In this document: positions 27,476-36,338 of the stretch, one piece after another
How positions within the stretch are numbered: the stretch's first letter is position 1
How the letters are laid out: every line of letters begins with the position of its first letter
DNA from: Sporolactobacillus sp. Y61
GTDB lineage: Bacteria > Bacillota > Bacilli > Bacillales > Sporolactobacillaceae
Direction of reading: 5' to 3'
Assembly: GCF_040529185.1 (NCBI RefSeq)
Contig: NZ_CP159510.1
Span: 1,364,001-1,428,000 of the forward strand
DNA length: 64,000 nucleotides
Translations under genes and position numbers: made by a program
The notes under the pieces: generated by a model
Seen by the model: only the letters and a program-made list of their open reading frames with translations
Databases searched by the model: none
Told to the model about the DNA's origin: nothing

Positions 27476-28366
27476 TCATCTGTTCGCGTGCATCGGGCGG
27501 GGATGAAAATACTTCCAGGGATCCACTTCCATGATCATGATGCCGGAGAGGATGATCGCTGCCCCGATAGTTCCTCTCGCAGGCAGGGCTTCTCCCATGA
27601 AGATAAAAGCAAACAGCGCGGCAAAGACAGGTTCAAGCGAAAAGATCAAACTGGCATGGGCAGGGACGGTATATTTCTGGGCAACCGTCTGCAACATGTA
27701 TCCGGCAGCGCTGCACAGGATGGCGAGTCCGAGAACGGAGAGCCAGGCATCTGGTCCGGACGGCAGGTGAGGTGTTTCAATAAGAAAAGAGAAAGTAAGG
27801 GCAAAAATGCCCGCAAACCCCATCTGCCAGACCCCGAGGCAGATTGTATTAACGCGTTTTGTGAAGTGGTCGGTCAGGAGGATATAGCTGGCGTTTGCCA
27901 GGGCACCGAGGATGCAGAGCAGGTCGCCGGGCTGGAGGAGAAACTGCCCGTTCCATGTCAGAAAACCGATACCGGTGAGGGAAAGACAGGCCCCTGCCGA
28001 CACGTTCATCCCGGGTTTTTTCCGGAAAAGGACAAAGTTGAGCAAGGGAACGAAGACCACGGTCAGAGCTACCAGAAAACCGGCTTTAGCTGCCGAGGTG
28101 GATTTCAGGCCGTATAGAATGCCGGTGAAGACAAGGCAAAGGTTTATGGCGAGGATCATGCTGCAGAACAGGGTGTGCCTGTCTGTGTGCCGGAGTTCGC
28201 GGCAAAAGAGCGCTGCCGTGACCAGAAAAGCAATAAGAAATCTCAATGCGATCAGGTTAAAGACATCCAGTGTCTCCAGCCCGGATTTCATGAAAAGGTA
28301 GGATGAACCCCACATCGCCGTGGCAAGAACGAGTAACAGATCAGCTCTTCTCTGACTCACCTTCAC
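27476..28366 (-). CDS. EamA/DMT-family transporter
   Basis: 296 residues with ten hydrophobic segments in two EamA repeats. Examples are ATAMWGSSYLFMKSGLETLD in the first, and SLEPVFAALFAFIFMGEALP, the diagnostic second-repeat motif, near the end. Drug/metabolite exporters of this type usually export amino acids or related metabolites. The divergent LysR-type gene 96-108 bp away is the probable regulator. A degraded copy of its middle part lies at 25463-25600. Confidence 0.88.
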   Translation of the reverse strand: MKVSQRRADLLLVLATAMWGSSYLFMKSGLETLDVFNLIALRFLIAFLVTAALFCRELRHTDRHTLFCSMILAINLCLVFTGILYGLKSTSAAKAGFLVALTVVFVPLLNFVLFRKKPGMNVSAGACLSLTGIGFLTWNGQFLLQPGDLLCILGALANASYILLTDHFTKRVNTICLGVWQMGFAGIFALTFSFLIETPHLPSGPDAWLSVLGLAILCSAAGYMLQTVAQKYTVPAHASLIFSLEPVFAALFAFIFMGEALPARGTIGAAIILSGIMIMEVDPWKYFHPRPMHANR

Positions 28367-28474
28367 TTGCTCCTTTCTGTTTACAGGATCAGTATAATCC
28401 GGTTATTGTCATAAATAAAATGAATGTTTATAATGATGAAAATGAAATGAATTTATGGAAACGTGGTGTGCAGC

Positions 28475-29371
28475 ATGAGCCTGATCAAATACCAGATTCT
28501 TGTAAAAGTCGTTGCATGCGGCAGTTTTACGAAAGCCGCCGGGCAGCTCGGTCTGACGCAGCCGGCCGTCAGCCATGCGATCAACAGTCTCGAAACGGAG
28601 TTCGGCTTCCCGCTGATCAACCGGAACCGTTCAGGCATTCAGCTGACGCGGGAGGGTGAGATCCTGCTGCCTTCACTCCGCAGGATTCTTCAGGAAGACA
28701 GAAATATCCATCAGCAGGCATCTGAGATTCACGGTACGACGAGGGGGACGCTGCATGTCGGCATTTTTACCAGCGTCACCAGGCATCTTCTGCCCCGGAT
28801 CATTCAGGTCATGGATAAGGATTATTCGGGCATCCGATTATATCTCCATGAAGGCAATTACATTCAGATCATGGAACAGATCAGCGCCGGAAAACTGGAC
28901 TGCGGGTTTATTACCTTTTCCGTCTCGAAGGATCTGCGGTGCAAACCCCTGATGCGGGACCGGATTCTCTGCATCGTTTCCCCGCGAAGTGCGCTGTATC
29001 ATCAGGAAGCTGTTTCCTTCCGGCAGCTGGAGGAGGAACCGTTCATCATGCCGGCTTTTGGCGGTTATCACGAGATCAGACGGATCCTGTCGGAACACGA
29101 TGTTCATCCGGATATCCGCTTTGAACTGATGGAGGAGAATGCGATTCTGTCGATGGTTGCCCATCATCTCGGGATCAGTATTCTCCCGGAACTGGTTCTG
29201 CCGGAAGATATCGCTCCACTCCGGGCGATTCCGCTTGAGTCGGAAAGTTACCGGACGATACAGATTGCGACACGCCTCCATCCCTCACCTGCGGCAGAAC
29301 GGTTTGTTGAAGTGGCAGAGCGGGTCGTAAAAAAACAAGAGGTAAGTTCAGAGAACCGGTCACATCAGTAA
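28475..29371 (+). CDS. LysR-family transcriptional regulator
   Basis: 298 residues from ATG 28475; GTG 28463 is an alternative adding four residues. The N-terminal winged helix reads YQILVKVVACGSFTKAAGQL and QPAVSHAINSLETEFGFPLI, the standard LysR pattern. The C-terminal co-inducer domain contains GTLHVGIFTSVTRHLLPRII. It diverges from the EamA exporter gene and most likely controls it. It is followed by another regulator gene of a different family, probably a separate transcription unit. Confidence 0.9.
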   Translation: MSLIKYQILVKVVACGSFTKAAGQLGLTQPAVSHAINSLETEFGFPLINRNRSGIQLTREGEILLPSLRRILQEDRNIHQQASEIHGTTRGTLHVGIFTSVTRHLLPRIIQVMDKDYSGIRLYLHEGNYIQIMEQISAGKLDCGFITFSVSKDLRCKPLMRDRILCIVSPRSALYHQEAVSFRQLEEEPFIMPAFGGYHEIRRILSEHDVHPDIRFELMEENAILSMVAHHLGISILPELVLPEDIAPLRAIPLESESYRTIQIATRLHPSPAAERFVEVAERVVKKQEVSSENRSHQ

Positions 29372-29476
29372 TCGGCCTGTTCAGGTGTATTTCAGAGAGG
29401 AGTTCAGGATGCTTATGGTATAGTAAATGTATGTTTTTTCACAGAATCATTGCTTTCACTCAGGGAGATGGTCAGA

Positions 29477-30631
29477 ATGATCACACTGCAGGAACTGTTT
29501 ACCTTACCTGAATTTGATACGATCCATATTGTGGCAGGTGAGCGTGGAATCAGCAGACCGGTCAGCGGTGTCAATGTGATAGAAAGTGCCCATCTGGCTG
29601 AATTTTTTAAGAAATATGAGCTACTTATTACAACCGGAATCAATATGCATCAGGATACCGCACAGCTGACTGATCTGGTTGAAACGGCATTTGAGCGCGG
29701 GGCGGCGGGGATTATTTTAAACGTCGGTCCCTATATTCCAACGATTCCGGAACAGGTGATTCGCTTTGCAGATCAGAACCATTTCCCTGTGTTTAAGATG
29801 CCCTGGGTCTATCGGGTGGCCGATTTCGTCAGGATATCCTTTCAATATCTGGCCGTTGCCGATCAGAAGCAGGCAAAAACAGAAGAACTGTTTTCAGAAA
29901 TATTGTTTCAACCGGAACATGACAGGGAACGCCTGGCCGGCGATCTTCTGCAGCTGGGGATTAAAAGTCACGCCCATTATGCCGTCATCGTCTGTTCTGT
30001 CCGTCCTCCGGCTGCTGTTCCGGCGTGGATGACCTTTTCGTTAGAAGAAGAGCTGCAGAAAAAGTATACGATCCGTCTGTCGATGAATCACGACAATCAG
30101 CTGATTTATATGGCTGACCGAAAGGAAAAAGGGGTGACGCGACAGTTTTTCGCAGAGGTGACGCGACATGTGCTGCAAAAGCGACCCAATTCTGGAATTG
30201 ACCTTTTTATCGGAATCGGAGGTGCCTACAGGGTGGAGCAGCTGTCGAAAAGTTATCGGGAAGCTCTCTCTGTGGTTCAGCTTGTCAGCCGCCGGCCGGA
30301 GCTGCCCTTTTTTCAGTATAAAGATGCCGGCGTGTACCGAATCCTTCTGGAGACTTCCGATAAAGCAGTATTTCAGACGTTCCAAAGCGAGATGCTCGGC
30401 CCCCTGTATCGCTATGATCATCTGCACCAGACGGATCTGGTCGGCTTCCTGCGCACCTTTCTGGATGAAGACGGAAGGACAACCCCAATCGCCCGGAAAG
30501 AATTTATTCACCGAAATACAGTTCTCTATAAAATGAAAAAAATCCAGTCTATCCTAGATATGGATTTAAATAACCCCTATGTCCGGACGAACCTCCTGCT
30601 TGCCTTTATGATTGAAGACGTCAGCGACTGA
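29477..30631 (+). CDS. PucR-family transcriptional regulator
   Basis: 384 residues from ATG 29477, chosen for the AGGGAGA 8 nt upstream. The N-terminal PucR domain begins ITLQELFTLPEFDTIHIVAG and includes ELLITTGINM. The C-terminal helix-turn-helix (PucR_C type) contains RKEFIHRNTVLYKMKKIQSI followed by LDMDLNNP. PucR proteins usually activate purine or related nitrogen catabolism. The gene sits at the head of the pyrimidine/hydantoin catabolic genes on the same strand and is the obvious activator. The effector is unknown. Confidence 0.88.
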   Translation: MITLQELFTLPEFDTIHIVAGERGISRPVSGVNVIESAHLAEFFKKYELLITTGINMHQDTAQLTDLVETAFERGAAGIILNVGPYIPTIPEQVIRFADQNHFPVFKMPWVYRVADFVRISFQYLAVADQKQAKTEELFSEILFQPEHDRERLAGDLLQLGIKSHAHYAVIVCSVRPPAAVPAWMTFSLEEELQKKYTIRLSMNHDNQLIYMADRKEKGVTRQFFAEVTRHVLQKRPNSGIDLFIGIGGAYRVEQLSKSYREALSVVQLVSRRPELPFFQYKDAGVYRILLETSDKAVFQTFQSEMLGPLYRYDHLHQTDLVGFLRTFLDEDGRTTPIARKEFIHRNTVLYKMKKIQSILDMDLNNPYVRTNLLLAFMIEDVSD

Positions 30632-30722
30632 TCTGACCCTGACTTTCTCCTTATTTTGACGTCATCTCCCGTTTTCTTACGCACCCTGCCCAGATTTTCC
30701 GATAACTCATTCTGACATCCCT

Positions 30723-30738
30723 TTGTGCAGATGCACAA
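30723..30738. promoter_or_regulatory. Candidate activator-binding palindrome
   Basis: TTGTGCA-GA-TGCACAA is a perfect 7-2-7 inverted repeat. It lies about 34 bp upstream of a TATAAT -10 box (30772-30777) and 91 bp upstream of the aminotransferase start. The position suits an activator such as the PucR-type protein. It does not match the Bacillus subtilis PucR box I remember. Confidence 0.5.
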
Positions 30739-30828
30739 TAATATTTATCTGAATAGGCATTGAATTCAATATATAATGTTTTATTATTAAATTATATTAA
30801 TTCAGAAAAAAACCGGAGCTGATTGCAG

Positions 30829-32196
30829 ATGAAGACCATAGATAATCAAAAAATTCACAAATTGGATCATCAGTATGTCCTGCATTCCTGGGCGAAGCAG
30901 AAGGGGATTCATCCGAAAATCATTAAAAAAAGTCACGGCATTTATTTCTGGGACGAAGGCGGTAAAAAGTACTATGATATGTGTTCCCAGCTCGTATACC
31001 TGAATGTTGGGCATCAACATCCGAAGCTGATCGAGGAATTTAAGCATATCGGCGAGATTCCGCTTGCCGCGCCCGGGTTTGCGACAGCATCTAAGGCAGA
31101 ACTGGCCCGGAAGATTATCGAAGTGGCGCCCCGGAACATGGCCAAAGTCTTTTTTGCAAACGGTGGCGCGGATTCAAATGATCACGCCATTAAGATTGCA
31201 CGGATGGTGACCGGGCGCTATAAAGTTTTCTCCCGTTACCGGTCTTATCACGGTGCAACTTTTGGTGCGGGGAATCTCTCCGGCGAGGGTCGGCGGTTTC
31301 TTGTCGAACCGGGCATTCCCGGATTTATCAAATTTGAAACACCTTATCTGTACCGCGCACCTGTGGATTTTAAAAGTGATGAGGAGGCAACCGCCTTTTA
31401 TCTTAATCGGCTGAAAAACCAGATGCTCTATGAAGGCCCGGATCAGATTGCGGCTGTGTTCATGGAAACCATTCCCGGCAGTAACGGGGTTCTGATTCCA
31501 CCGAAGGGATACATGGAAGGCGTCCGGAAGCTGTGTGATCAGTTTGGTATTCTGATGATCTGCGACGAGGTCATGTCCGGTTTCGGCCGAACCGGGAAAA
31601 TGTTTGCCGTCGATCACTATGATTTTGAACCGGATATGATCACGTTTGCCAAAGGCGTGACCAGTGGGTACAGCCCGCTTGGCGGGGTGATGGTCAGTAA
31701 AACCATAGCGGCGTACTTTGACGATCATGTCCTGATGACCGGGCTGACCTACAGCGGGCATACCGTTTCGACGCAGATCGGCTGTGCGACGCTGGATATT
31801 TATCAGGATGAGCATCTGATTGAACATGCAGAGGCTATGGGTGAGGTCCTTGCCGGACGGCTTGAAAGGTTAAGAACTTATCAGTCTGTCGGCGATGTCA
31901 GGCACATTGGATTATTTGCGACGGTCGAACTGGTGAAAGATAAGAAGACAAAAGAACCGATTATTGCTTACGGTATGGATTACGGAAAGGATAAGGCCGG
32001 ACTCATGGCAAAATTCATCGGCATGCTGACTGAGAACGGATTCTATACGTATTCGCATGAATCGAGTGTGATGATTGCACCGCCGCTTGTCATTACCGAA
32101 CAGGAAATAAATGAAGCACTGGATATTTTTGAACGTGTTCTTTCTGAATTTGAGTCGACGGTCCTGTTTGCGGATCAGTCTGTGATTTCAAAATAA
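30829..32196 (+). CDS. Class III aminotransferase (candidate beta-alanine:pyruvate type)
   Basis: 455 residues from ATG 30829, which has CGGAGC 9 nt upstream. Fold-type I PLP signatures are present: VFFANGGADSNDHAIKIAR, LMICDEVMSGFGRTGKM with the PLP-ring Asp, and ITFAKGVTSGYSPLGG with the Schiff-base Lys. It resembles the omega-amino acid transaminases (taurine, beta-alanine, GABA). In a pyrimidine operon the expected substrate is beta-alanine, giving malonate semialdehyde, which the next gene product could reduce. Beta-aminoisobutyrate from thymine is an alternative. Confidence 0.8.
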   Translation: MKTIDNQKIHKLDHQYVLHSWAKQKGIHPKIIKKSHGIYFWDEGGKKYYDMCSQLVYLNVGHQHPKLIEEFKHIGEIPLAAPGFATASKAELARKIIEVAPRNMAKVFFANGGADSNDHAIKIARMVTGRYKVFSRYRSYHGATFGAGNLSGEGRRFLVEPGIPGFIKFETPYLYRAPVDFKSDEEATAFYLNRLKNQMLYEGPDQIAAVFMETIPGSNGVLIPPKGYMEGVRKLCDQFGILMICDEVMSGFGRTGKMFAVDHYDFEPDMITFAKGVTSGYSPLGGVMVSKTIAAYFDDHVLMTGLTYSGHTVSTQIGCATLDIYQDEHLIEHAEAMGEVLAGRLERLRTYQSVGDVRHIGLFATVELVKDKKTKEPIIAYGMDYGKDKAGLMAKFIGMLTENGFYTYSHESSVMIAPPLVITEQEINEALDIFERVLSEFESTVLFADQSVISK

Positions 32197-32217
32197 CAAA
32201 GGCGGGGTGGAATACGG

Positions 32218-33369
32218 ATGGAGCATTTTTTTTATAAACTGCCTGTACCTGTCGATTTTGGAGCGGGTAAAAGACATAAGCTGCCGCAGCTTCTGAAGGA
32301 TATGCATCTGGACCGCGGGCTTCTGATCAGCGCGCCGTCGATGGTCAGAAAAGGGCTGGCGCAGGAGCTGAAAGAAGCATCAGATGGACGGATTGTGGCC
32401 ATTTTTTCCGATATTCAGCCGAATCCGACGGTGGTCAATACTGAGGCCTGTGCGGAACGGCTGCGTAAAGAGCGGTGCAGTTTTGCGGTCGCGCTTGGCG
32501 GCGGAAGTGTGATGGACTGTGCAAAGGCCGCCTGCTTCGCTGCCCGGACGCCCTACCGTATTGCGGATTATCTGAGCGGGAAAAGATCAGTCACTGCCCC
32601 GGGCATTCCGCTGATTGCCATGCCGACGACATCCGGAACCGCCAGTGAAGTCACCGGTGCTTCGGTGATCACAGATACGGAGAGGAAAGTCAAGGCACTG
32701 ATCACAAGTGAATATTTCTATCCGGTGTATGCGCTGATTGATCCGGAGCTGACTTACTCCTGTCCGCCGGCTGTTACGGCGGCAAGCGGGCTGGATGTTC
32801 TGGCTCATTCACTGGAAGCCTGGTATGGGAAGCGGCATCAGCCCCTGACCGACCTGGCTGCGCAGCAGGCGGCTTCTCTGGTATTTCAGTTTTTATTACG
32901 TGCCTATCATCAGCCGGATGATGCGAAAGCGAGGGAACAGATGAGCCTGGCTTCAGTGACAGCCGGTCTGGCGTTCGGTCTCACATCAACCGCGGCAGCT
33001 CACGCCTGCTCTTATCCGCTCACGCAGGATTATGGTCTGCCCCACGGGGAGGCCTGTGCCTTCACTCTTCCCGCATTCTGGAGATTGAACAGCCGTCGCG
33101 GTCCGGAATCCGGACGACTGCAGGCGCTCAGCAGACGGCTCGGGTTTAAAGATTCGGATGACCTCGCGGACCGTATTGATCAGATGAAAAAGGAAATGGG
33201 TATGCGCACGACTTTAGAGGAGGTGGGGATCCGCAGCGACGAACAGCTGGACAGGCTGGTGGCAAAGAGTTTTGCCCCGAATATGGATAATAATCCGGTC
33301 AAAATCACCCGGGAAAGCCTCAAAACTTTATACCAGGATTTATATGAAGATTCACGGACCTCTGTCTGA
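32218..33369 (+). CDS. Iron-containing alcohol dehydrogenase (candidate malonate semialdehyde reductase)
   Basis: 383 residues of the group III (PF00465-type) alcohol dehydrogenases. The NAD(P)-binding loop reads VALGGGSVMDCAKAA, MPTTSGTASEVTGASVI follows, and the metal ligands lie in LDVLAHSLEAW and DYGLPHGEACAF (His). The gene lies 21 bp after the aminotransferase and shares its operon. Reducing the semialdehyde made by transamination (for example malonate semialdehyde to 3-hydroxypropionate) would recycle NAD(P)H in a fermentative cell. This substrate assignment is inference from context. Confidence 0.8.
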   Translation: MEHFFYKLPVPVDFGAGKRHKLPQLLKDMHLDRGLLISAPSMVRKGLAQELKEASDGRIVAIFSDIQPNPTVVNTEACAERLRKERCSFAVALGGGSVMDCAKAACFAARTPYRIADYLSGKRSVTAPGIPLIAMPTTSGTASEVTGASVITDTERKVKALITSEYFYPVYALIDPELTYSCPPAVTAASGLDVLAHSLEAWYGKRHQPLTDLAAQQAASLVFQFLLRAYHQPDDAKAREQMSLASVTAGLAFGLTSTAAAHACSYPLTQDYGLPHGEACAFTLPAFWRLNSRRGPESGRLQALSRRLGFKDSDDLADRIDQMKKEMGMRTTLEEVGIRSDEQLDRLVAKSFAPNMDNNPVKITRESLKTLYQDLYEDSRTSV

Positions 33370-33392
33370 TGCAAAAAGGGGAGGACAAGGAC

Positions 33393-34622
33393 ATGCAGAA
33401 ACAGAAGCTCCTGATTAATCAACGACGCTTAAAAGAAACAATTGAGAGATTTGCAGATTTCGGACGGACGAAGAATCATGGCGTGACGCGCCTGTCTCTT
33501 TCCAAAGAAGATATTGGAGCAAGAGATGATCTGATTTCCTGCTGCCGGGAACTCGGGATGACCATAAAAATTGATGACGTGGCCAATATTTACGCGACAC
33601 TGCCGGGCATTGAAGACAAGCCGCCACTGGTCATGGGATCTCACCTGGACACCGTTATTAAAGGCGGACGTTTTGACGGGGTACTGGGCGTGCTGGCGGC
33701 ACTTGAAGTTGCGAGAACGCTCCATGATCACCATGTGAAACCGAAGATTCCTTTTACCCTTGTTGATTTTACCAATGAGGAAGGCGCACGCTTTGATCCG
33801 GCCATGATGTGCTCCGGCATCCTGTCCGGTATGTTTCAAAAAGAAGACATGCTGCAGATCAGGGATAAGGAAGGCACGACATTCGGTGAGGCATTAAAGG
33901 CGAGCGGTTATCAGGGTTCAGCAGAGAACCGGCTGAAAGAAGCTGCGGCTTATCTTGAAATGCATATTGAACAGGGACCGGTCCTGGAAAGCGAATCACT
34001 CGAAATCGGAGTGGTCGAAGGCGTTGTAGGTATGGTGAATTATGAAATTGAGGTGACAGGCGAATCAGATCATGCCGGAACCACACCCATGAAGATGAGA
34101 AGGGATGCCCTGTTTGCAGCGACAGATCTGATCGGCATCCTGAGAAGCAGGCTCAATACACTTGATCCGAATCTTGTTTACACAATCGGACGAATGAATG
34201 TCCTGCCGAATGTCCATACGGTGATTCCGGGAAAAGTGGCGTTCACTCTTGAAGCGAGACACAAGGATCCTGAAGTGATCGGGCAGGTGGTTCACATCAT
34301 AAAGCACCTGCCGGAAACGGTCGACGGATGTTCCGTCGCAGAGCGAAAACTCTGGGGACGTGATACGGTTGCCTTTGACCCGGACTTATGCGACCGGCTT
34401 GAGGCCTCAGCGCAGGGACTTGGCTATTCATATAAGCGGATGTACAGCGGTGCAGGTCACGACGCCCAGTATATCGCAAGTTTCTTGCCTGCTGCGATGC
34501 TTTTTGTGCCGAGTGCAGGCGGGAAGAGTCATTGCGAGGAGGAGGAGACGTCTATTGAGGACTGTGCTAAAGGAGTTCAAGTTGCCCTGGATACGGTGCT
34601 GGGGATGCTGACGGATCCATAA
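33393..34622 (+). CDS. M20-family amidohydrolase (N-carbamoyl-amino acid / beta-ureidopropionase type)
   Basis: 409 residues from ATG 33393, with GGGGAGG 8 nt upstream; ATG 33369 adds eight residues. Metal-site motifs of the allantoate amidohydrolase/N-carbamoyl-L-amino acid hydrolase group are visible: MGSHLDTVIKGGRFDGVLG, DFTNEEGARF with the EE pair, LEMHIEQGPVLE, and SGAGHDAQYIA near the end. It releases CO2 and ammonia from N-carbamoyl compounds. Between a beta-alanine-type transaminase and PreTA, N-carbamoyl-beta-alanine is the probable substrate; N-carbamoyl amino acids from hydantoins are the alternative. Confidence 0.88.
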   Translation: MQKQKLLINQRRLKETIERFADFGRTKNHGVTRLSLSKEDIGARDDLISCCRELGMTIKIDDVANIYATLPGIEDKPPLVMGSHLDTVIKGGRFDGVLGVLAALEVARTLHDHHVKPKIPFTLVDFTNEEGARFDPAMMCSGILSGMFQKEDMLQIRDKEGTTFGEALKASGYQGSAENRLKEAAAYLEMHIEQGPVLESESLEIGVVEGVVGMVNYEIEVTGESDHAGTTPMKMRRDALFAATDLIGILRSRLNTLDPNLVYTIGRMNVLPNVHTVIPGKVAFTLEARHKDPEVIGQVVHIIKHLPETVDGCSVAERKLWGRDTVAFDPDLCDRLEASAQGLGYSYKRMYSGAGHDAQYIASFLPAAMLFVPSAGGKSHCEEEETSIEDCAKGVQVALDTVLGMLTDP

Positions 34623-34765
34623 ATCTGCCGATGATCGGTGATAAGAGATTGCATCCTTTCTTCAAATTCATGAAAAAAACAGACAGAACATAATGATGGT
34701 GCGCATCGAGCAAATGGCTTCAGGTTGACCTGTGACAGAACCAAATCACAGGGAGTGAAGTACCG

Positions 34766-36289
34766 ATGAAAACCCAGATTGAGAAAGACGGAGTGGTCAC
34801 CCTTACTGGCGACGCGATCAATAATCTGAAAGACAGTCATATGTGGAATGAGGATCTGCGGCCGACATCCGGAAAGGAGCACGACTGGACCTCTTACAAC
34901 TTCGCCAGTCTCTGGATTGGCATGTGTATCTGTATTCCAACTTATACAATGGCTTCCGGTTTAATTGCACTTGGGATGAACTGGTGGCAGGCCATTGTCA
35001 CCATTATTCTCGGAAACCTGATTGTTCTTATCCCCATTCTTTTAAATTCTCACGCAGGAACAAAATTCGGCATTCCCTACCCGGTGTTTGCCCGTGTCTG
35101 GTTTGGATCCAAAGGGGCGCATATTCCGGCCATCGCCCGGGCACTCGTTGCCGCCGCATGGTTTGGCATTAACTGCTGGTACGGCGGCGCGGCAATTGAC
35201 GCGCTGCTCGTCTCAATGAGCGGCTGGGGAAATGTTACCGGACATACGTTTATCGCCTTTCTTCTCTTTTGGGCACTGAATATCATCATTGCTTATCGAG
35301 GGCCTGAATCCATTAAAAAAATGGAGGCCTGGGCTGCACCGATTCTCCTTATTCTTGGAGCTGCTCTGTTCATCTGGGCGATTACGGCTGCCGGAGGTAT
35401 GGGACCGATGCTTTCAGCCCCTTCCAAATTCGAATCTGCGGGGCAGTTTTTCGCCATTTTCTTTCCGGCCCTGACCGGCGTCATCGCTTTCTGGGCAACG
35501 CTGGCCCTGAACATTCCCGACTTCTGCCGTTATGCAAAAAACCAGAAGGCACAGATAGTCGGACAGTCCATCGCACTTCCAGGGACCATGGGACTTTTTT
35601 CATTCATCGGTGTTGCCGTGACTTCCGCAACGGTAGTGATTTTTGGTGAGGCGATCTGGGATCCGGCCGCTCTCCTGTCACAATTCCACCCTGTCGTCAT
35701 TCTGATTGGTACGATCGGTATTGCACTGGCTGCGTTAACAACAAATGTTGCCGCCAATATTGTAGCTCCTGCCAGAGCTGTAGAAAACATATGGCCCAAA
35801 AAAATCACGTTTGGCGGAGGGGCTGTTCTGACCGGCCTGATTGCACTGGCGATGCAGCCCTGGTATCTGGTTGGTGATATGTCAACGTATATCATGGGAT
35901 TTCTCGGTGGATATGGTGCGCTGCTTGGACCGATCGACGGCATTGCTATCGCTGACTACTGGCTTGTACGGAAACGTCGTCTCGCCCTGACGGAACTGTA
36001 TACGAAAAACGGGCGGTACAGTTATCAATCCGGGTTCAACAGAAACAGTATCATCGCATTTGCGGTTGCTATTGCTGTCTCATTGATTGGCCTGCTTGTC
36101 CCCGGACTGCGTTTTCTCTGGGATAATGCCTGGACGATCGGCCTTTTGGTTGCCGGTGCTGTTTATGTCTGGCTCATGCAGAACAGCAGCAGTATTCTGA
36201 CAAGTCAGGAATATAAAGACATGACGATATTCGAAAATTCCGATATGGTGGGCGATCTGGCACCGGGAACGGTCAAGCCGAATGCATAA
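34766..36289 (+). CDS. NCS1-family nucleobase/hydantoin permease
   Basis: 507 residues with 12 predicted transmembrane helices. The N-terminus reads NEDLRPTSGKEHDWTSYNFA, then LWIGMCICIPTYTMASGLIA, the pattern of the NCS1 uracil/allantoin/hydantoin permeases. FPALTGVIAFWATLALNIPD and YGALLGPIDGIAIADYWLVR are also typical. It probably imports uracil, dihydrouracil or a hydantoin with a cation. AGGGAG precedes the ATG. The gene is inside the catabolic operon, between the carbamoyl hydrolase and PreT. Nothing notable was found in the 143-bp gap upstream. Confidence 0.9.
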   Translation: MKTQIEKDGVVTLTGDAINNLKDSHMWNEDLRPTSGKEHDWTSYNFASLWIGMCICIPTYTMASGLIALGMNWWQAIVTIILGNLIVLIPILLNSHAGTKFGIPYPVFARVWFGSKGAHIPAIARALVAAAWFGINCWYGGAAIDALLVSMSGWGNVTGHTFIAFLLFWALNIIIAYRGPESIKKMEAWAAPILLILGAALFIWAITAAGGMGPMLSAPSKFESAGQFFAIFFPALTGVIAFWATLALNIPDFCRYAKNQKAQIVGQSIALPGTMGLFSFIGVAVTSATVVIFGEAIWDPAALLSQFHPVVILIGTIGIALAALTTNVAANIVAPARAVENIWPKKITFGGGAVLTGLIALAMQPWYLVGDMSTYIMGFLGGYGALLGPIDGIAIADYWLVRKRRLALTELYTKNGRYSYQSGFNRNSIIAFAVAIAVSLIGLLVPGLRFLWDNAWTIGLLVAGAVYVWLMQNSSSILTSQEYKDMTIFENSDMVGDLAPGTVKPNA

Positions 36290-36338
36290 TGACTCATGGC
36301 CACGTGAAACAGGTAGAAATTCATGGAGGTGACGGGGA

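Noticed and set aside
27488..28117. Plus-strand 209-codon ORF
   Set aside because: It lies entirely antisense to the EamA transporter, whose membrane-protein sequence is clearly the real one; this ORF has no recognisable motif.
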